Source: Strongylocentrotus purpuratus
Taxonomy: Eukaryota; Echinodermata; Echinoidea; Camarodonta; Strongylocentrotidae
Direction: 5' to 3'
DNA length: 64,000 nucleotides
Assembly (NCBI RefSeq): GCF_000002235.5
Contig: NW_022145594.1
Span: 21,693,890 to 21,757,889 of the forward strand
The translations under genes were made by a program, and so were the position numbers. This document shows, one piece after another, positions 54,486 through 64,000 of this stretch (position 1 is its first letter; each line of letters starts with the position of its first letter). The notes under the pieces are model-generated. The model did no database searches, was not told the DNA's origin, and saw only the letters and a list, made by a program, of their open reading frames with translations.

Positions 54486-56045
54486 CTATGGATATAATAG
54501 TAGGATGGCATATTGAGCCTTCTGTGAAAACTTGAAAAGTATTATTTTTGTTTCTTCTTTTGTTTTGGTGTCTAAATCTGAGAAAAGCATTGCTTGTTCA
54601 ATGATATACTTATTACAATAAAATATGAAATGTTCTTCTGTTTCACTGATGTTACAATAATCAGAATATTCTGTTTCACTAAAACCCTCTTTAGTCTTTT
54701 GTTGGTTCAGTTGAAGAACACCCATTCTCAATCTATGTAATATTACTTCACTGTGTCTGTTACCTTGAATGATATACATGAATGATTCTGAAATCGTTTT
54801 AGAGGTGATTCTATCGTTTTCCATCTTTATTCCCCCATTTCTCGTACTCTGTTACTCAGTGTTGATTTCAGTTCTTGTACATTAAGATCATTGTTAATTT
54901 CTATGTTTTTCTTTAATGCTCTCTTTGCAAAACTATCTACTACTTCATTTCCTACTAGTCCACAGTAAGATGGGATCCATTCTAGCGTTATGTTGATACC
55001 TTTATAATGAAGATGTGTCATTTTTATCAGTATTTCTATACTACGAAATTTTCTTTTATCTGAGATTCTATTGCATTTATTGTACTTAGAGAGTATGAAA
55101 GAATAACAATACCAACATAAATCAAATCCAATCTAATGCCATAATAATGGCTACTTGTTCTGCCCTGTATGACGATGTGTCATTGTGTAATATTTTCTGT
55201 TCATGAATTTTCATCGCTGGGACGTAGAAGCCTGCTGCCGCATTACCTCCTTTCGGATCTTTAGATCCGTCTGTGTATATATGTAGGTGTGTTTTATATC
55301 TAGTGTTTATTACTTCTAAATATTTGACTTTTTGATAGTGTGGGTTGTCATTCTTGCTGATTAAAGTATGTAATTCAGTGGAGATGGTGGGTGGTATGTA
55401 ATGCCAAGGTGGAAATGGTATTGGTCTATTTTCTTCAACCTCATCCGATTCTTGAACTATTTTCTCATTTAGAATTCTAAAACCAGAGGGCTTTTTTTCT
55501 TTTCTTTTTTTAAAGATTTTCATAATGCCAACAGTTGATTGTACATTTTTGGACCGGGTGTTGGGGAGTAGATTTCACTTTAAAATAATATCTATTCGTC
55601 AGCATTTTTCTCCTTATGTCTAGTGGTTCTTCTCCTGTTTCGTTAAGCAGGGATTGTAATGAAGTTCCAATAGGGCCACCAGTTATCATTTTTAAAGCCT
55701 GATATCGTACTGAGTTCAACGTATTCTTCACTAAGTTTGAAGCCGAATCATATGCTTCACATCCATTGTCAAACAGTGAACGTATTAATGCCTTATATAC
55801 AATAAGCATAGAGTGGGAGTCATTTCCCCATGATATACCAGTTATTTTCTTCAAAATATTCAATTTTATTTTACATCTTTTTACTTTATCCTGAATATGT
55901 AGTCTCTAACTTAATTTTGTATCAAACATTAAGCCTAGGAATTTGTGCTCCTGTACAGAAGGTAAGGGTACTCCTTCAAGTTTCAGTTCACATTTTGTAT
56001 TACTGTTTGTAAATAGAAGCGAAACTGTTTTTTCATGAGATATTG
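54486..56045 (-). pseudogene. non-LTR ORF2 with RNase H, frameshifted
   Basis: Minus-strand order: ISHEKTVSLLFTNSNTKC and QEHKFLGLMFDTKLS (RT thumb), then VYKALIRSLFDNGCEAYDSA, a NSVRYQALKMITGGPIGTSL block, then RNase H with IYTDGSKDPKGG (first D), SSYRAEQVAIIMALDW (E) and WIPSYCGLVGNEVVDSFAKR (final D). The third acidic block is lost in a broken stretch at 55021-55122. The C-terminus has YCNISETEEHFIFYC, a zinc-type motif. It is the same family as 22596-24132 (identical block order and similar wording). It is 5' truncated near 56045, inside the RT. Confidence 0.85.
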
Positions 56046-56198
56046 AAATTCCCCAGTATTTAATGTTAAAGGGCCTTCTCAATTTAACGGACTTTATTAA
56101 TAAAATAAAATCAGAATGACATTTATTGTGTCAAATTTTCATCAATTTTCAAAGAACAGACTAGTTAATCTAGAACAATAGATCTCGAGATCTACTTT

Positions 56199-58303
56199 TA
56201 TTTATTTATTTCTAATATGTTGACAGGTTAGCCCATTCACCAATAAGTAGTGGTCTTCCATGGGGCCCTGACAAAATTCGAACATATTTACATCGTTTAT
56301 AACGTTTATACAGAACAGTTAAACAAAAATATACTCGTTGCAAAATAAACATATATCATTAACCTAGTTCAACAGAAATGTCAACAGGATTTTCTTTTTT
56401 AAGTCGCAATTATGTGAATAAGTCATGATAACATAACAGAACATGCACGTAGTGTATGTTCGGCTGAGCTATTCACAAATTACAACTTTGTTTAAACAAT
56501 CTCTTACATGAATTGACAGATGAAGCCGTTCTCATCGAATTATCTAGCTCATTCCATTCAAATATAGAAGAAACAATTGGGCTACACTTATAACAATCAG
56601 TGTAAAATGTAGGCACAAGTAAACATCCACTGTCTATTTGCCTTGTATGACGCTCATGTACACCATTAGGATTGATTAAACCTACCTGAAGGTAAGAAGG
56701 TGCTAAGTTATGAACGCATTTATATATCATCATAACGCGACTTAACTCAAAACGTTTGTCTAGTGTCATCCATTTAAGACTTGTGAACAAATCAGCCGAC
56801 GGTGTGTCATAATTATGTCTCGTTCAATATTATTTTTGCGGCCCTCTTTTGAATTGTTTGCAGCTTAGTTGTATGAGAATTAAATCTGTTCGACCATACA
56901 ACAGAGCAGTAATCTAATCGTGGCAACACTATACTGTTATTAAGTAACTTTACGGATTTTTGAGGCAAAAAACTCTTTGCTCTCTTTATCATGCTAATGT
57001 TTTTTGAGGTAAGTTTACCTACGTTTTCGATTTGTTTAGACCATTTCAATTCTTGATCTATCAAAAGTCCTAAGCATTTGGTGAATTGAAATCTTTTGAT
57101 CAAATTGCCATTTGATGAAATGATGAAAGATTCAATTTTCCTGAGATTAGCATGAGAGCCTATTAACATGACACAATTTTTTTCAGTGACGAGACGATTT
57201 TCCTTAATCCATGCCATTACTCTGTTTAATGCAACAGTTCATTTTTCTTCCACAACAGTTGCATCATTTGCACTGATGGTAAGTGTCGTATCGTCAGCAT
57301 ACATATCTATGATACCTTCAGGAGTACATTCAGGTAGACTATTAGCATATATTGAACATAAAAGGAGACCAAGAATTGAACCGTGTGGCACACCTAATTT
57401 GATGGTTGATTAATACGACTTGGCTCTTTTGAATTAGGTCACTGGTTGTCGATTCCCTAAATATTATTTGAACCAATAAATAGTCATATTACTACATCCT
57501 ATACAGGATAGTTTATGTAGCAGTAGCTCATGGTCAACAGTATCAAAAGCCTTACGAAGATCTATGAAGGCAACTCCAGAAATTTCTTTAAATGTTAGCA
57601 ATATTCAACGACCATTGATTTACTAGTTATGAAAGGGCAGTAGCTGTTGAATGTTTAGGTCTAAAACCAGATTGATTATGGTGAAATAATTGATCCTCGT
57701 CCAATAATTCAGTTAGTTGTTGGTGGACGGCCATTTCTATAACTTTACTCACGGTATGTAATATTGAAATGGGGCGGTAATTATTCAACGAAGAAATAAA
57801 GATTTGAATATTGGTACTACCCGAGCATTTTTCCATTCACGTGGAGTAATTCCTGTAGACAGAGATTTGTTAATTATGTCACAAAGAGACTCTGCAATAA
57901 AATTCTTCGTCATCTTTAAACGTTTACAGCTGATGTGATCTTCACCAGTTGCTTTATCTATACTCAGATTATCAATCTGTTTCAATACCAAATCCTCAGT
58001 AATCAAATTCAAATTAAATTGTGAATTAGTTGGACCAATATTATTGTCCTCGTCTACTCTCAGTTGACACGTATTCCATCGCAGGTCTTTTGTAATCTTA
58101 GTAGCATTAGAAATGAAAAAGTCATTAAAAGCTTCAGCAATATTTGCATTGTCTGACACATTAGCACCATCAACGTGTATGCTATTGGGAGAAATAGGTA
58201 ATGACTTAGGCACAAGTTTTCTCAAACATCTCCATATTTGCTTACTATTGTTATAATTTTGTGAGATCTGGTCTGCATTATATTCTCTTTTTCTTTTTCT
58301 CAT
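56199..58303 (-). pseudogene. CR1/Jockey-like non-LTR retrotransposon ORF2, broken
   Basis: Minus-strand order: a linker with VDGANVSDNANIAEAFNDFF, DNLSIDKATGEDHISCKRLK, SLSTGITPREWKNARVVPIF, NYRPISILHTVSKVIEMAV, NQSGFRPKHSTATAL, a degraded block A (57540-57600), CGTxSILGLLLFxLYAN-like sequence, the catalytic IIDMYADDTTLTIS (about 57270-57310), LGLLIDQELKWSKQI, LPRLDYCSVVWSNRF, SLKWMTLDKRFELSRVMMIY and a C-terminal IFEWNELDNSMRTASSVNSC. Stops and shifts separate four open pieces. The 3' end has an (AAATA)n-type tail on the minus strand at about 56200-56215. The endonuclease is not seen. Confidence 0.85.
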
Positions 58304-58800
58304 GAGATAAATAACTGTATTCTATAGATATTTGTAGGCAGGCGCGCCGGAAGCATTTTGGGATTGGGGGAGGGCAAACATTCCAAGGGGCTAACCTTCC
58401 AGGGGCAGTGTCGTAATGAGCAAAAACGTTTGAAGGGGGGGGGGGAGGGGGGAGAAGAAAAATCTTCATCACCACCACTAGCTCTTACACGATCAGGTAG
58501 AGCGTAAAATGACGTGGGGTCCAGGGCCTGAGCCCCCGGAAGCTCAGGGTTTTTAGGCATTAAATTAGGTCAGATAAGCATATTTAGATACCTTATTTGC
58601 GACACTGGCAGGTCACTAATTGGTGGAGAGTCCATAGAGCAGAGCCCCCGGAAGCTCGGAGATTTTAGGAATTTAATTACGGTCAGATGAGCATCCAGGG
58701 GCCCGCCTTGGGGCCCTTGGTAGGGTCCAGGGGGCAGAGCCCCTGGAAGCTCAGGGGTCTCCTCCCGTCCTGGGCTTCGAGGTGGAGCCTCCTCCCGTCC
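58304..58800. mobile_element. G-rich repeat with GAGCCCCCGGAAGCTC words
   Basis: A G13 run at 58436-58448 is followed by three copies of a CAGAGCCCCCGGAAGCTC-type word (about 58530, 58641, 58737), each with TTTAGG or CAGGGG downstream. It fuses into the 3' end of the Ty3/gypsy integrase frame and hides the true 3' end of that element. Confidence 0.5.
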
Positions 58801-59856
58801 TGGGCTACTTCGAGGCTCGGGAAACGCACGAAGTGGAGTGCTCAACTGCTCATCGTGGTCAGTGGATGAGGCACCGTCATCACCTGGGCCGTTGCTATCA
58901 GCACCCCCGGGAACCTCAGTTGCAGACTGGTCGGTATGGTCAGGTCTTATGTGCTGCCTGTTTCGTCGTCGGCAATGTCCCTCAGGGCTCTGGAGAATGT
59001 AGGAGCGCTGTCCCTCAGCCCTGGTTTCTACTGTCGCAGGACACCACCGTCTGCTCACAGGGTCGCGATATCTTACATCTTGCCCAAGGTAAAGCTCTGG
59101 CAAGTCAGCTCTTCTGGCATGTTTGTCAAAATAGAATTTTTGACTATTCTGTCTTTCCTTTAGCTGATTGTGAATTTCATCAGCATCTGGCTGTGTTCTC
59201 TGCAACTTGGCTGGGAGTGTATTTCTCAACTGGCGATTCATGAGAATTTCAGCTGGACTTGGTAGTTTCTCTGATATGGGATTTGTACGCCAAAGAAGTA
59301 GTGCTAGCTGAATGTCTGAAGTATTCTTCATGATACCCTTAATGGTTCTGACTTGTCTCTCTACAAATCCGTTGCCTTGTGGTCGTCTGGGGGACGATGT
59401 GGCATGTTCAAAACCCCATGATTCTGCAAACGACTTGAACTGGTAACTGGCATACTGGGGTCCATTGTCGCTAACCACCTTTGCTGGTATGCCATGCTCT
59501 GCAAACACTTGTTGCATCATAGTGATTACAGCACTGCTTGTTGCTTGGTCTGGTAACTGGCGAACCACTGGGTACTTGCTTTAGTAGTCCACTACAATTA
59601 ACCATTGTTTGCCTTTGAGTTCAAACATGTCTGTTGCCACCGTGCTCCAGGGCATCGTGGGAATTTCGTGTGGCTGGAGTGGTTCTGGCGTTTGTGCTGG
59701 TTGATGTTCCTGGCATCTCTTACATGACTGCACCACTCTGTCAATGTCTTTGTTCATGTTACTCCAGAACACCTTTCCTCTGGCCAGCAACTTGGTTTTT
59801 GTTTGGCCTAGGTGACTGGTATGGAGCTTTTTCAAGATGTCTGGTTGCATCTGCAC
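58790..59856 (-). pseudogene. Ty3/gypsy integrase, one stop
   Basis: The N-terminal H2C2 zinc domain is present (LHTSHLGQTKTKLLARGKVF and SCKRCQEHQ), followed by the catalytic core: TDMFELKGKQWLIVVDY (first D), then a TAA at about 59578 in the same frame, then VVSDNGPQYASYQFKSFAES (second D) and RPQGNGFVERQVRTIKGIMK (E). A chromatin-facing C-terminus follows (LYLGQDVRYRDPVSRRWCPA), then proline/glycine-rich sequence read from the adjoining G-rich repeat. Apart from the stop, the catalytic D-D-E triad is complete. The 5' end of the integrase is cut by the insertion at 59852-60110. Confidence 0.85.
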
Positions 59857-60110
59857 TCTTAATATCAGCGAGTAAATTGTGCCGAGTAAAACAAGCTGAG
59901 AAACAAAATGAGCAATTCAGTACTCAAGCTGGAGTAATAAGTCAATTTTAGTGGTACTCGTCATCCGAGTAATTTGTTACCTTCGATAAAGAGTAAATCA
60001 ATGACTCAACATTGAGTAAGAACTTCGTTTGTGTCAATTTGAGTAAACTACGGTTGGGTATTACGCGGCGGCAGGTGATAAATAACTCAACATTGATCTC
60101 TTACCGTCGC
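59852..60110. mobile_element. third copy (fragment) of the CACTCT family
   Basis: It begins CACTCTTAATATCAGCGAGT and matches the right end of copies A and B in inverse orientation through GAGTAAATCAATGACTCAAC, to about ATTGATCTCTTACC, then stops. The other terminus is absent. It interrupts the gypsy pol between RNase H and the integrase zinc domain. Confidence 0.75.
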
Positions 60111-60119
60111 TTACTGTTA

Positions 60120-62066
60120 ATTCATCTCGGTAACTCCAGAACTCTCTCAACTCTTGTTACACTTGCTTCACCGTATCAGGCCAGCCCATCACAATAACTT
60201 CCATCAGTGCACTCTGGACTTTGTCTTGTCTTGTAGTGTGTTTCAGTTCATCTACTTTCCTTGACGAGAACTGCACCAGATCTACTCTCAGATCAAGTTC
60301 AAATGTTTCATTGTTGTGAGTGCTTGGTAATCGTGAGAGACTGTCTGCGAGCAGGTTGTCTAGTCCTGGACGGTGTGTGATCTGGAAGTTGTATCCCTGT
60401 AGTCGAATCAACATCCTTTGTAGCCTTGGAGGGGCTGCTGTGAGAGGTTTGTCCATAATCATCAGAAGTGGCTATGGTCTGTGATCACACGGTAGAGCCT
60501 GCAATAGAGATATTTGTGAAAGCGTTCTACTCCGAACACAATAGCAATCAGCTCTCGTTCAATACATGAATAGCGTGTTTCAGTTCCTGGTCATGCTGTA
60601 GGAGTGCAACTCCCAACCCTTGAAGACTTGCATCGCACTGCAAATACACTGGGGATGTTGTGTCGAAAAACTTGAGTAGTGATTTCTCTGAAACTTCTTG
60701 CTTGAGTTTCTCCATAGCTGCTTGATGATGTGGTTCCCAGATGAAATCAGCCTCTTTCTTAAAGAGATCTCTCAGAACTGCAGTCTTTGTGCTGAAATTT
60801 GGGATGAAGTGAGACAGGTAAGTAATGAAACCTAGGAAATGCTGCAACTCAGCCTTGGTGCTCGGAGTCGGCATTCCTGCGAGGCCTCTCTTTGCTGCTA
60901 CTTGCATGAAGTTGAGAAGGTTGCGGTCATGCTCTTCCACTGTATGCCCAAAGATTACAATATCATCTGCTATCCATTCTGCCCCTTTACAGCCTTCTAG
61001 AACTCTGTCCATCTCCAACTGGAAAATGTCCTGACTTACACTGAGTCCAAATGGTAGGCGACAGAAGATATATCTTCCAAAAGGTGTCTGGAATGTGGTA
61101 AGTCTTTGGCTGGCCTCATCTAACTTGTCTGACCAGTAGCCGCATTTTGCATCTAACTTGGAGAAGTACTGCATGTTGTGAAACTTGTGATTCAACTCCT
61201 CCAAGGTCTGCTGTTTGTAGTGTCGTCTGATAAGAGCCTTGTTTAATCTGCGAGGGTCTAAGCAAATGCGAATGCTTCCATCCTTCTTGGTGACATATGT
61301 GATTGAGTTCACCCATTCGGTTGGTTCGATGATTTGCTTGATCACACTCTGGCTTTCCATACTGTCCAGTTCTGCCTTGACTTTGTCTTTCAAGGCAATA
61401 GGCATCTTTCTAGGAGCGTCGACATGACTTGGAACGTTGGGGTCAACTGCCAAGTGATGTGTGGTACGAAATTCTCCAATCCTATCGAATTGCTGTGGAA
61501 AGAGATGTACTAGAGCGTGGACACCACTGACTTGTGTTTCAATGTTCAAAGAGCAATGGAGAGTAACAAGTCCAAACTCTACAGATGACTGGATACCAAG
61601 TATCACTGGGCCGTTGGACTGAACCACGTTAAATAAGGTATCAGTCCATGCTGTGTCTCCATACTTGCAGGGAATAACAACTGTTCCATACTGTCCAATC
61701 AGCGTTTCATTGTAAGCTGAAAGGATTGTGCTTGCATTTGGTAGATTTCGTGGAAAACCTTGACGATCAAGCTGCTCTGGATACATGTTTCTGAAAGTTC
61801 GAAGTGGCAGCGTATTCGCTTCTGCCCCTGTATCCACTTTTACTTTCAGGTCATGGACACCTGGTTTGTCCTCCAATTTGATGTCCAAGTGTGCAATAGC
61901 TTCATTCCTCTTCAACGAGTCAATGACAATCGTGTCAAAATGAAACATGTCAAATCGTTGTGGTAACGTACCCAGTCCACTTTCAGATTCGGTGTGTTCC
62001 TCTCGCACGTTATCCACCTGTTTGGAACGTCGTGATGGGTGTTGGCGTTCATCTACCCCCCCCCCC
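60120..62066 (-). pseudogene. Ty3/gypsy pol: protease, RT, RNase H
   Basis: It starts as an open frame inside the G11 run, one frame back from gag. Protease: LKVKVDTGAEANTLPLRTF (DTG active site). RT: ICLDPRRLNKALIRRHYKQQ, the first D block FSKLDAKCGYW, RLPFGLSVSQDIFQ, and WIADDIVIFGHTVEEHD (catalytic DD). About 40 residues of the thumb are missing after AAKRGL, an internal deletion before TPSTKAELQHFLGF. RNase H: VYLQCDASLQGLGVALLQ, then a frameshift near 60500-60550, RLQGYNFQITHRPGLDNLLA and DSLSRLP. The spacer towards integrase (FWSYRDELTVSDG) is cut by the CACTCT-family fragment, and a TAA lies just before it. Confidence 0.85.
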
Positions 62067-62826
62067 TCTTCTTCCGGAAAGATGCATAAGACTTATGATA
62101 TTTCTGTGGTTGCTTGAGCTTGGTTGATAAGCACAATTGAGCAAAATGTCCTTGCTTATTGCACGAGAAACATGTAACACCTGCTGCTGGACAATACTCC
62201 TTGCCGAATCGATGTTGTCTCCCACATTTCTTACATAAACTCGTATGTTGTTTCTGCTGTTGCACTGTATCTATACTATGTGTTGGATGATACAGAGACT
62301 GGAGGGTTTGGACATGTGACTTTGATGCTTCATACGTCCTTCCGAGCTGTATAGCACCCTTTAGTGTAAAGTCCTTCTTTGTAGTAATTAGGTCTTTACG
62401 GAAATCTGTGATGGGTGTGCTGGCAATAATCTGTTCAAGGATTCGCTCATCTAACTCCTTGTGATCAAATTCGCATTTACGAGCTATTTGTCGACATCTG
62501 TTTATGAAATCGTCCAACGTTTCATCTGGCCTCTGCATTGTTCTCGACAACTTCAGCCGACATACTCGAAAATTGTCTTGTGGTTCTAGTTGCTCCTCAA
62601 AACGGTCTAGGATGATCTTCGCTGTTTGTTGTTCAGACTCTGATAATGTACAACAATTGTTTCGATGAAGGCCCTCTTCACCCGCAGCAAGTAGAATGAT
62701 AGGTACTTCATCCTCGTTAGGTGTGTGCCTAGCGAAAAAGTATAGGCTCAATCTTTGTCTGAACATACGAAAAGCTTCAGCAAGGTTAGGTGCACCACAA
62801 TCCATTCGTGGTATATGATCAGCCAT
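62053..62826 (-). CDS. Ty3/gypsy gag, intact frame
   Basis: The 257-codon frame starts MADHIPRM in good context. Residues 15-170 are a helical capsid region (LAEAFRMFRQRLSLYFFA, then CRLKLSRTMQRPDETLDDFI, LDERILEQIIASTPITDFRK). The C-terminus has two zinc motifs, CKKCGRQHRFGKEYC and CFSCNKQGHFAQLC, the second a classical CCHC knuckle; the pair is typical of Mag/SURL elements. The frame ends KKRGGG-stop in a run of eleven G (62056-62066). A shift of one base back within that run enters the pol frame, so either ribosomal slippage or a G-run length mutation separates gag from pol. Its role is particle formation and RNA packaging for the retrotransposon. Confidence 0.85.
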   Translation of the reverse strand: MADHIPRMDCGAPNLAEAFRMFRQRLSLYFFARHTPNEDEVPIILLAAGEEGLHRNNCCTLSESEQQTAKIILDRFEEQLEPQDNFRVCRLKLSRTMQRPDETLDDFINRCRQIARKCEFDHKELDERILEQIIASTPITDFRKDLITTKKDFTLKGAIQLGRTYEASKSHVQTLQSLYHPTHSIDTVQQQKQHTSLCKKCGRQHRFGKEYCPAAGVTCFSCNKQGHFAQLCLSTKLKQPQKYHKSYASFRKKRGGG

Positions 62827-63104
62827 CTTAATGTTACTTCAATGCTGTGCTTCAGAAAAAGGAACAAAATGTTGGAATGTGTCACCACTCACTCTCAGGC
62901 ATCAAACTAACTAACTGTTCATGGAATTATGGTGTCCAACAACTTCCTATGTGTTTCTCCTGAACAAGGAAAAATCCAAAATGGCTGCTGCTGTGTTGCA
63001 AAATCCAAGATGGCTGCTGATGTGTTGCACATGGTACTGGTAGCTAGACTGGCATGTTGGTAACTTGCACTCACCGTTTGCCACCATGTCAAAAATAGTG
63101 GGTT
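62827..63104 (-). other. gypsy leader between LTR and gag
   Basis: Contains two ATCCAAAATGGCTGCT/ATCCAAGATGGCTGCT direct repeats (about 62971-63022). It is the untranslated leader of the element by position. Confidence 0.5.
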
Positions 63105-63476
63105 TGTTATGTTGACTTCTTGGTTAGTAGTTAACTAAATGAAGGTGGGTCCAGAAAGTAATAAAGCTCCACATATCTTTGCTTGAGGTTCAGGAGTTTA
63201 TTGGTGTAGCTAAAACATCATGCTTATGCTGTGCATGCTAGTGGTCAAGTGCAACTTACCACTCTCACATGTACAGTACATACGGCAGTGTGTGAGGGTT
63301 GAATGTGTGCATGGCTAATTACTCATTAAATACATCACACACTCTGTGTGCCTAGAGTACTGTGTTGAAGAGTGCTTTCTGCATGGTTGCTTCTTAATGA
63401 ATGTGCATGGCTGTCTAACAATGAGCACATAAGTTATGTTCAAATTAGGAGTGCTGCATAACTTCAGCTCATAACA
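63105..63476 (-). repeat. 5' LTR of the Ty3/gypsy element, 372 bp
   Basis: On the minus strand it starts TGTTATGAGCTG and ends AACATAACA, with inverted TGTTATG/CATAACA ends. It contains CCAATAAACTCC (a polyadenylation signal) at about 63188-63200. The inward flank holds GACATGGTGGCAAACGG, a possible primer-binding region; the tRNA is not identified. Confidence 0.7.
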
Positions 63477-63489
63477 GTACAATAATATG

Positions 63490-63850
63490 TACTTTTCTAT
63501 TTTTTATATTGGTATATTGTCCTAATGACTCTTTAAAAAGACATGTATGCAATTTATAGTTTTTTATGTACATGCATTTTCTACAACTTCCTCTTATACT
63601 ATTTTTCTCCATGTTTCTCCTCTCCGTTTTCCTGACTTCATGTTATATACTGTTTTCTTATTTTTGCTGCCCACGCAATCCTATCATAGTAACTATATAT
63701 ATTTCAATATTGACAAATTAATGGTAACTGTATCTTATGTTTGAAATATGCAATGAGTGTTTTATTTGTACACATGATCAATTCAGCCATTGCGCTGCGA
63801 CACATGTTTTTTTAATAAACCTTGATTCAATTCAATTCAATTCAATTCAT
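63490..63850 (+). mobile_element. non-LTR 3' UTR with (ATTCA)n tail
   Basis: It ends TTAATAAACCTTGATTCAAT followed by five ATTCA units (63820-63849), a common CR1-like 3' end. No ORF remains. The left limit is uncertain. Confidence 0.6.
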
Positions 63851-64000
63851 TTCATTCGCATATTTTTGAAGTAATTTATTTGTATTTATATATTTAAGCA
63901 TTCATTTATTAATGTATTCATTTTGTATAATGCATGGTTCAACACATTGTATGATCCGATCAATATGGGGAATAAACAAACAATAGCGGTCGACTTTGAG
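63851..64000. other. window end, AT-rich
   Basis: Nothing recognised. Confidence 0.4.

Larger units (their letters stand above)
58800..63476 (-). mobile_element. Ty3/gypsy element (Mag/SURL-like), one LTR visible
   Basis: Minus-strand order: LTR (63105-63476), gag (62053-62826), protease, RT and RNase H (60120-62066), integrase (58800-59856). The gag zinc motifs and gene order suit the Mag/SURL lineage. The 3' LTR is missing: the integrase frame runs into G-rich repeat DNA. A fragment of the CACTCT family lies at 59852-60110. The element is defective. Confidence 0.85.

Overview
This is eukaryotic, intron-containing, animal DNA. It is probably from a marine invertebrate deuterostome (echinoderm, hemichordate or lancelet), but the sequence does not settle this. 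The grounds are the mix of mobile elements (L2/CR1-like, RTE-like and RNase H-bearing non-LTR retrotransposons, a Mag/SURL-type Ty3/gypsy element, PIF/Harbinger, hAT, CMC-like and mariner-like DNA elements), a KIAA1958/QRICH1-like fragment, canonical GT-AG introns, and abundant homopolymer, microsatellite and satellite DNA. No prokaryotic gene, rRNA, convincing tRNA gene or CRISPR array was found.

Only two host genes can be supported. A P-loop GTPase exon (minus strand, 4236-4542) lies head to head with a plus-strand gene whose first exon is 4878-5148. That gene continues at 8700-9107 and, by phase and splice-site match, probably at 37863-37962, which implies a 28.8-kb second intron packed with repeats. 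The protein is not recognised; it has alternating strand/helix character. About 335 bp separate the two ATGs, so a shared promoter is possible.

Almost everything else is transposon debris. 0-4 kb: gag and non-LTR fragments and CT-rich duplications. 5-9 kb (intron 1): a broken non-LTR ORF2. 10.2-12.2 kb: a higher-order satellite built of 559-bp trimers. 14-17.8 kb: CR1-like and RTE-like remnants. 18.2-27.1 kb: a four-layer nest, in which a hAT-type element with an exact 8-bp target duplication has a 6.9-kb long-inverted-repeat element in its poly-G tract (itself hit by a PIF/Harbinger element and a non-LTR element) plus a foldback element. 27.6-29 kb: palindromic mariner-like MITEs. 29.9-31.8 kb: an SGNH/zinc-finger ORF split by two MITEs. 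32-34.7 kb: a KIAA1958-like fragment, hairpin elements and 85-bp repeats. 34.8-37.3 kb: CR1-like fragments.

39.3-47.6 kb is an element with CACTCT ends that carries a 6.3-kb inserted palindrome. A sister copy at 51.6-53.8 kb supplies the empty site for that palindrome, and it differs by a 532-bp segment with perfect intron signals. Between them lies a 639-codon L2-like ORF2 (49.1-51.0 kb). 54.4-58.3 kb holds two minus-strand non-LTR elements. 58.8-63.5 kb is a minus-strand Ty3/gypsy element with one visible LTR, and the window ends in a non-LTR 3' tail.

The most noteworthy items are the nested insertions proven by internal empty sites, the giant palindrome with a self-complementary satellite, the precise intron presence/absence between two transposon copies, the satellite higher-order structure, and the uncharacterised divergent host gene pair.
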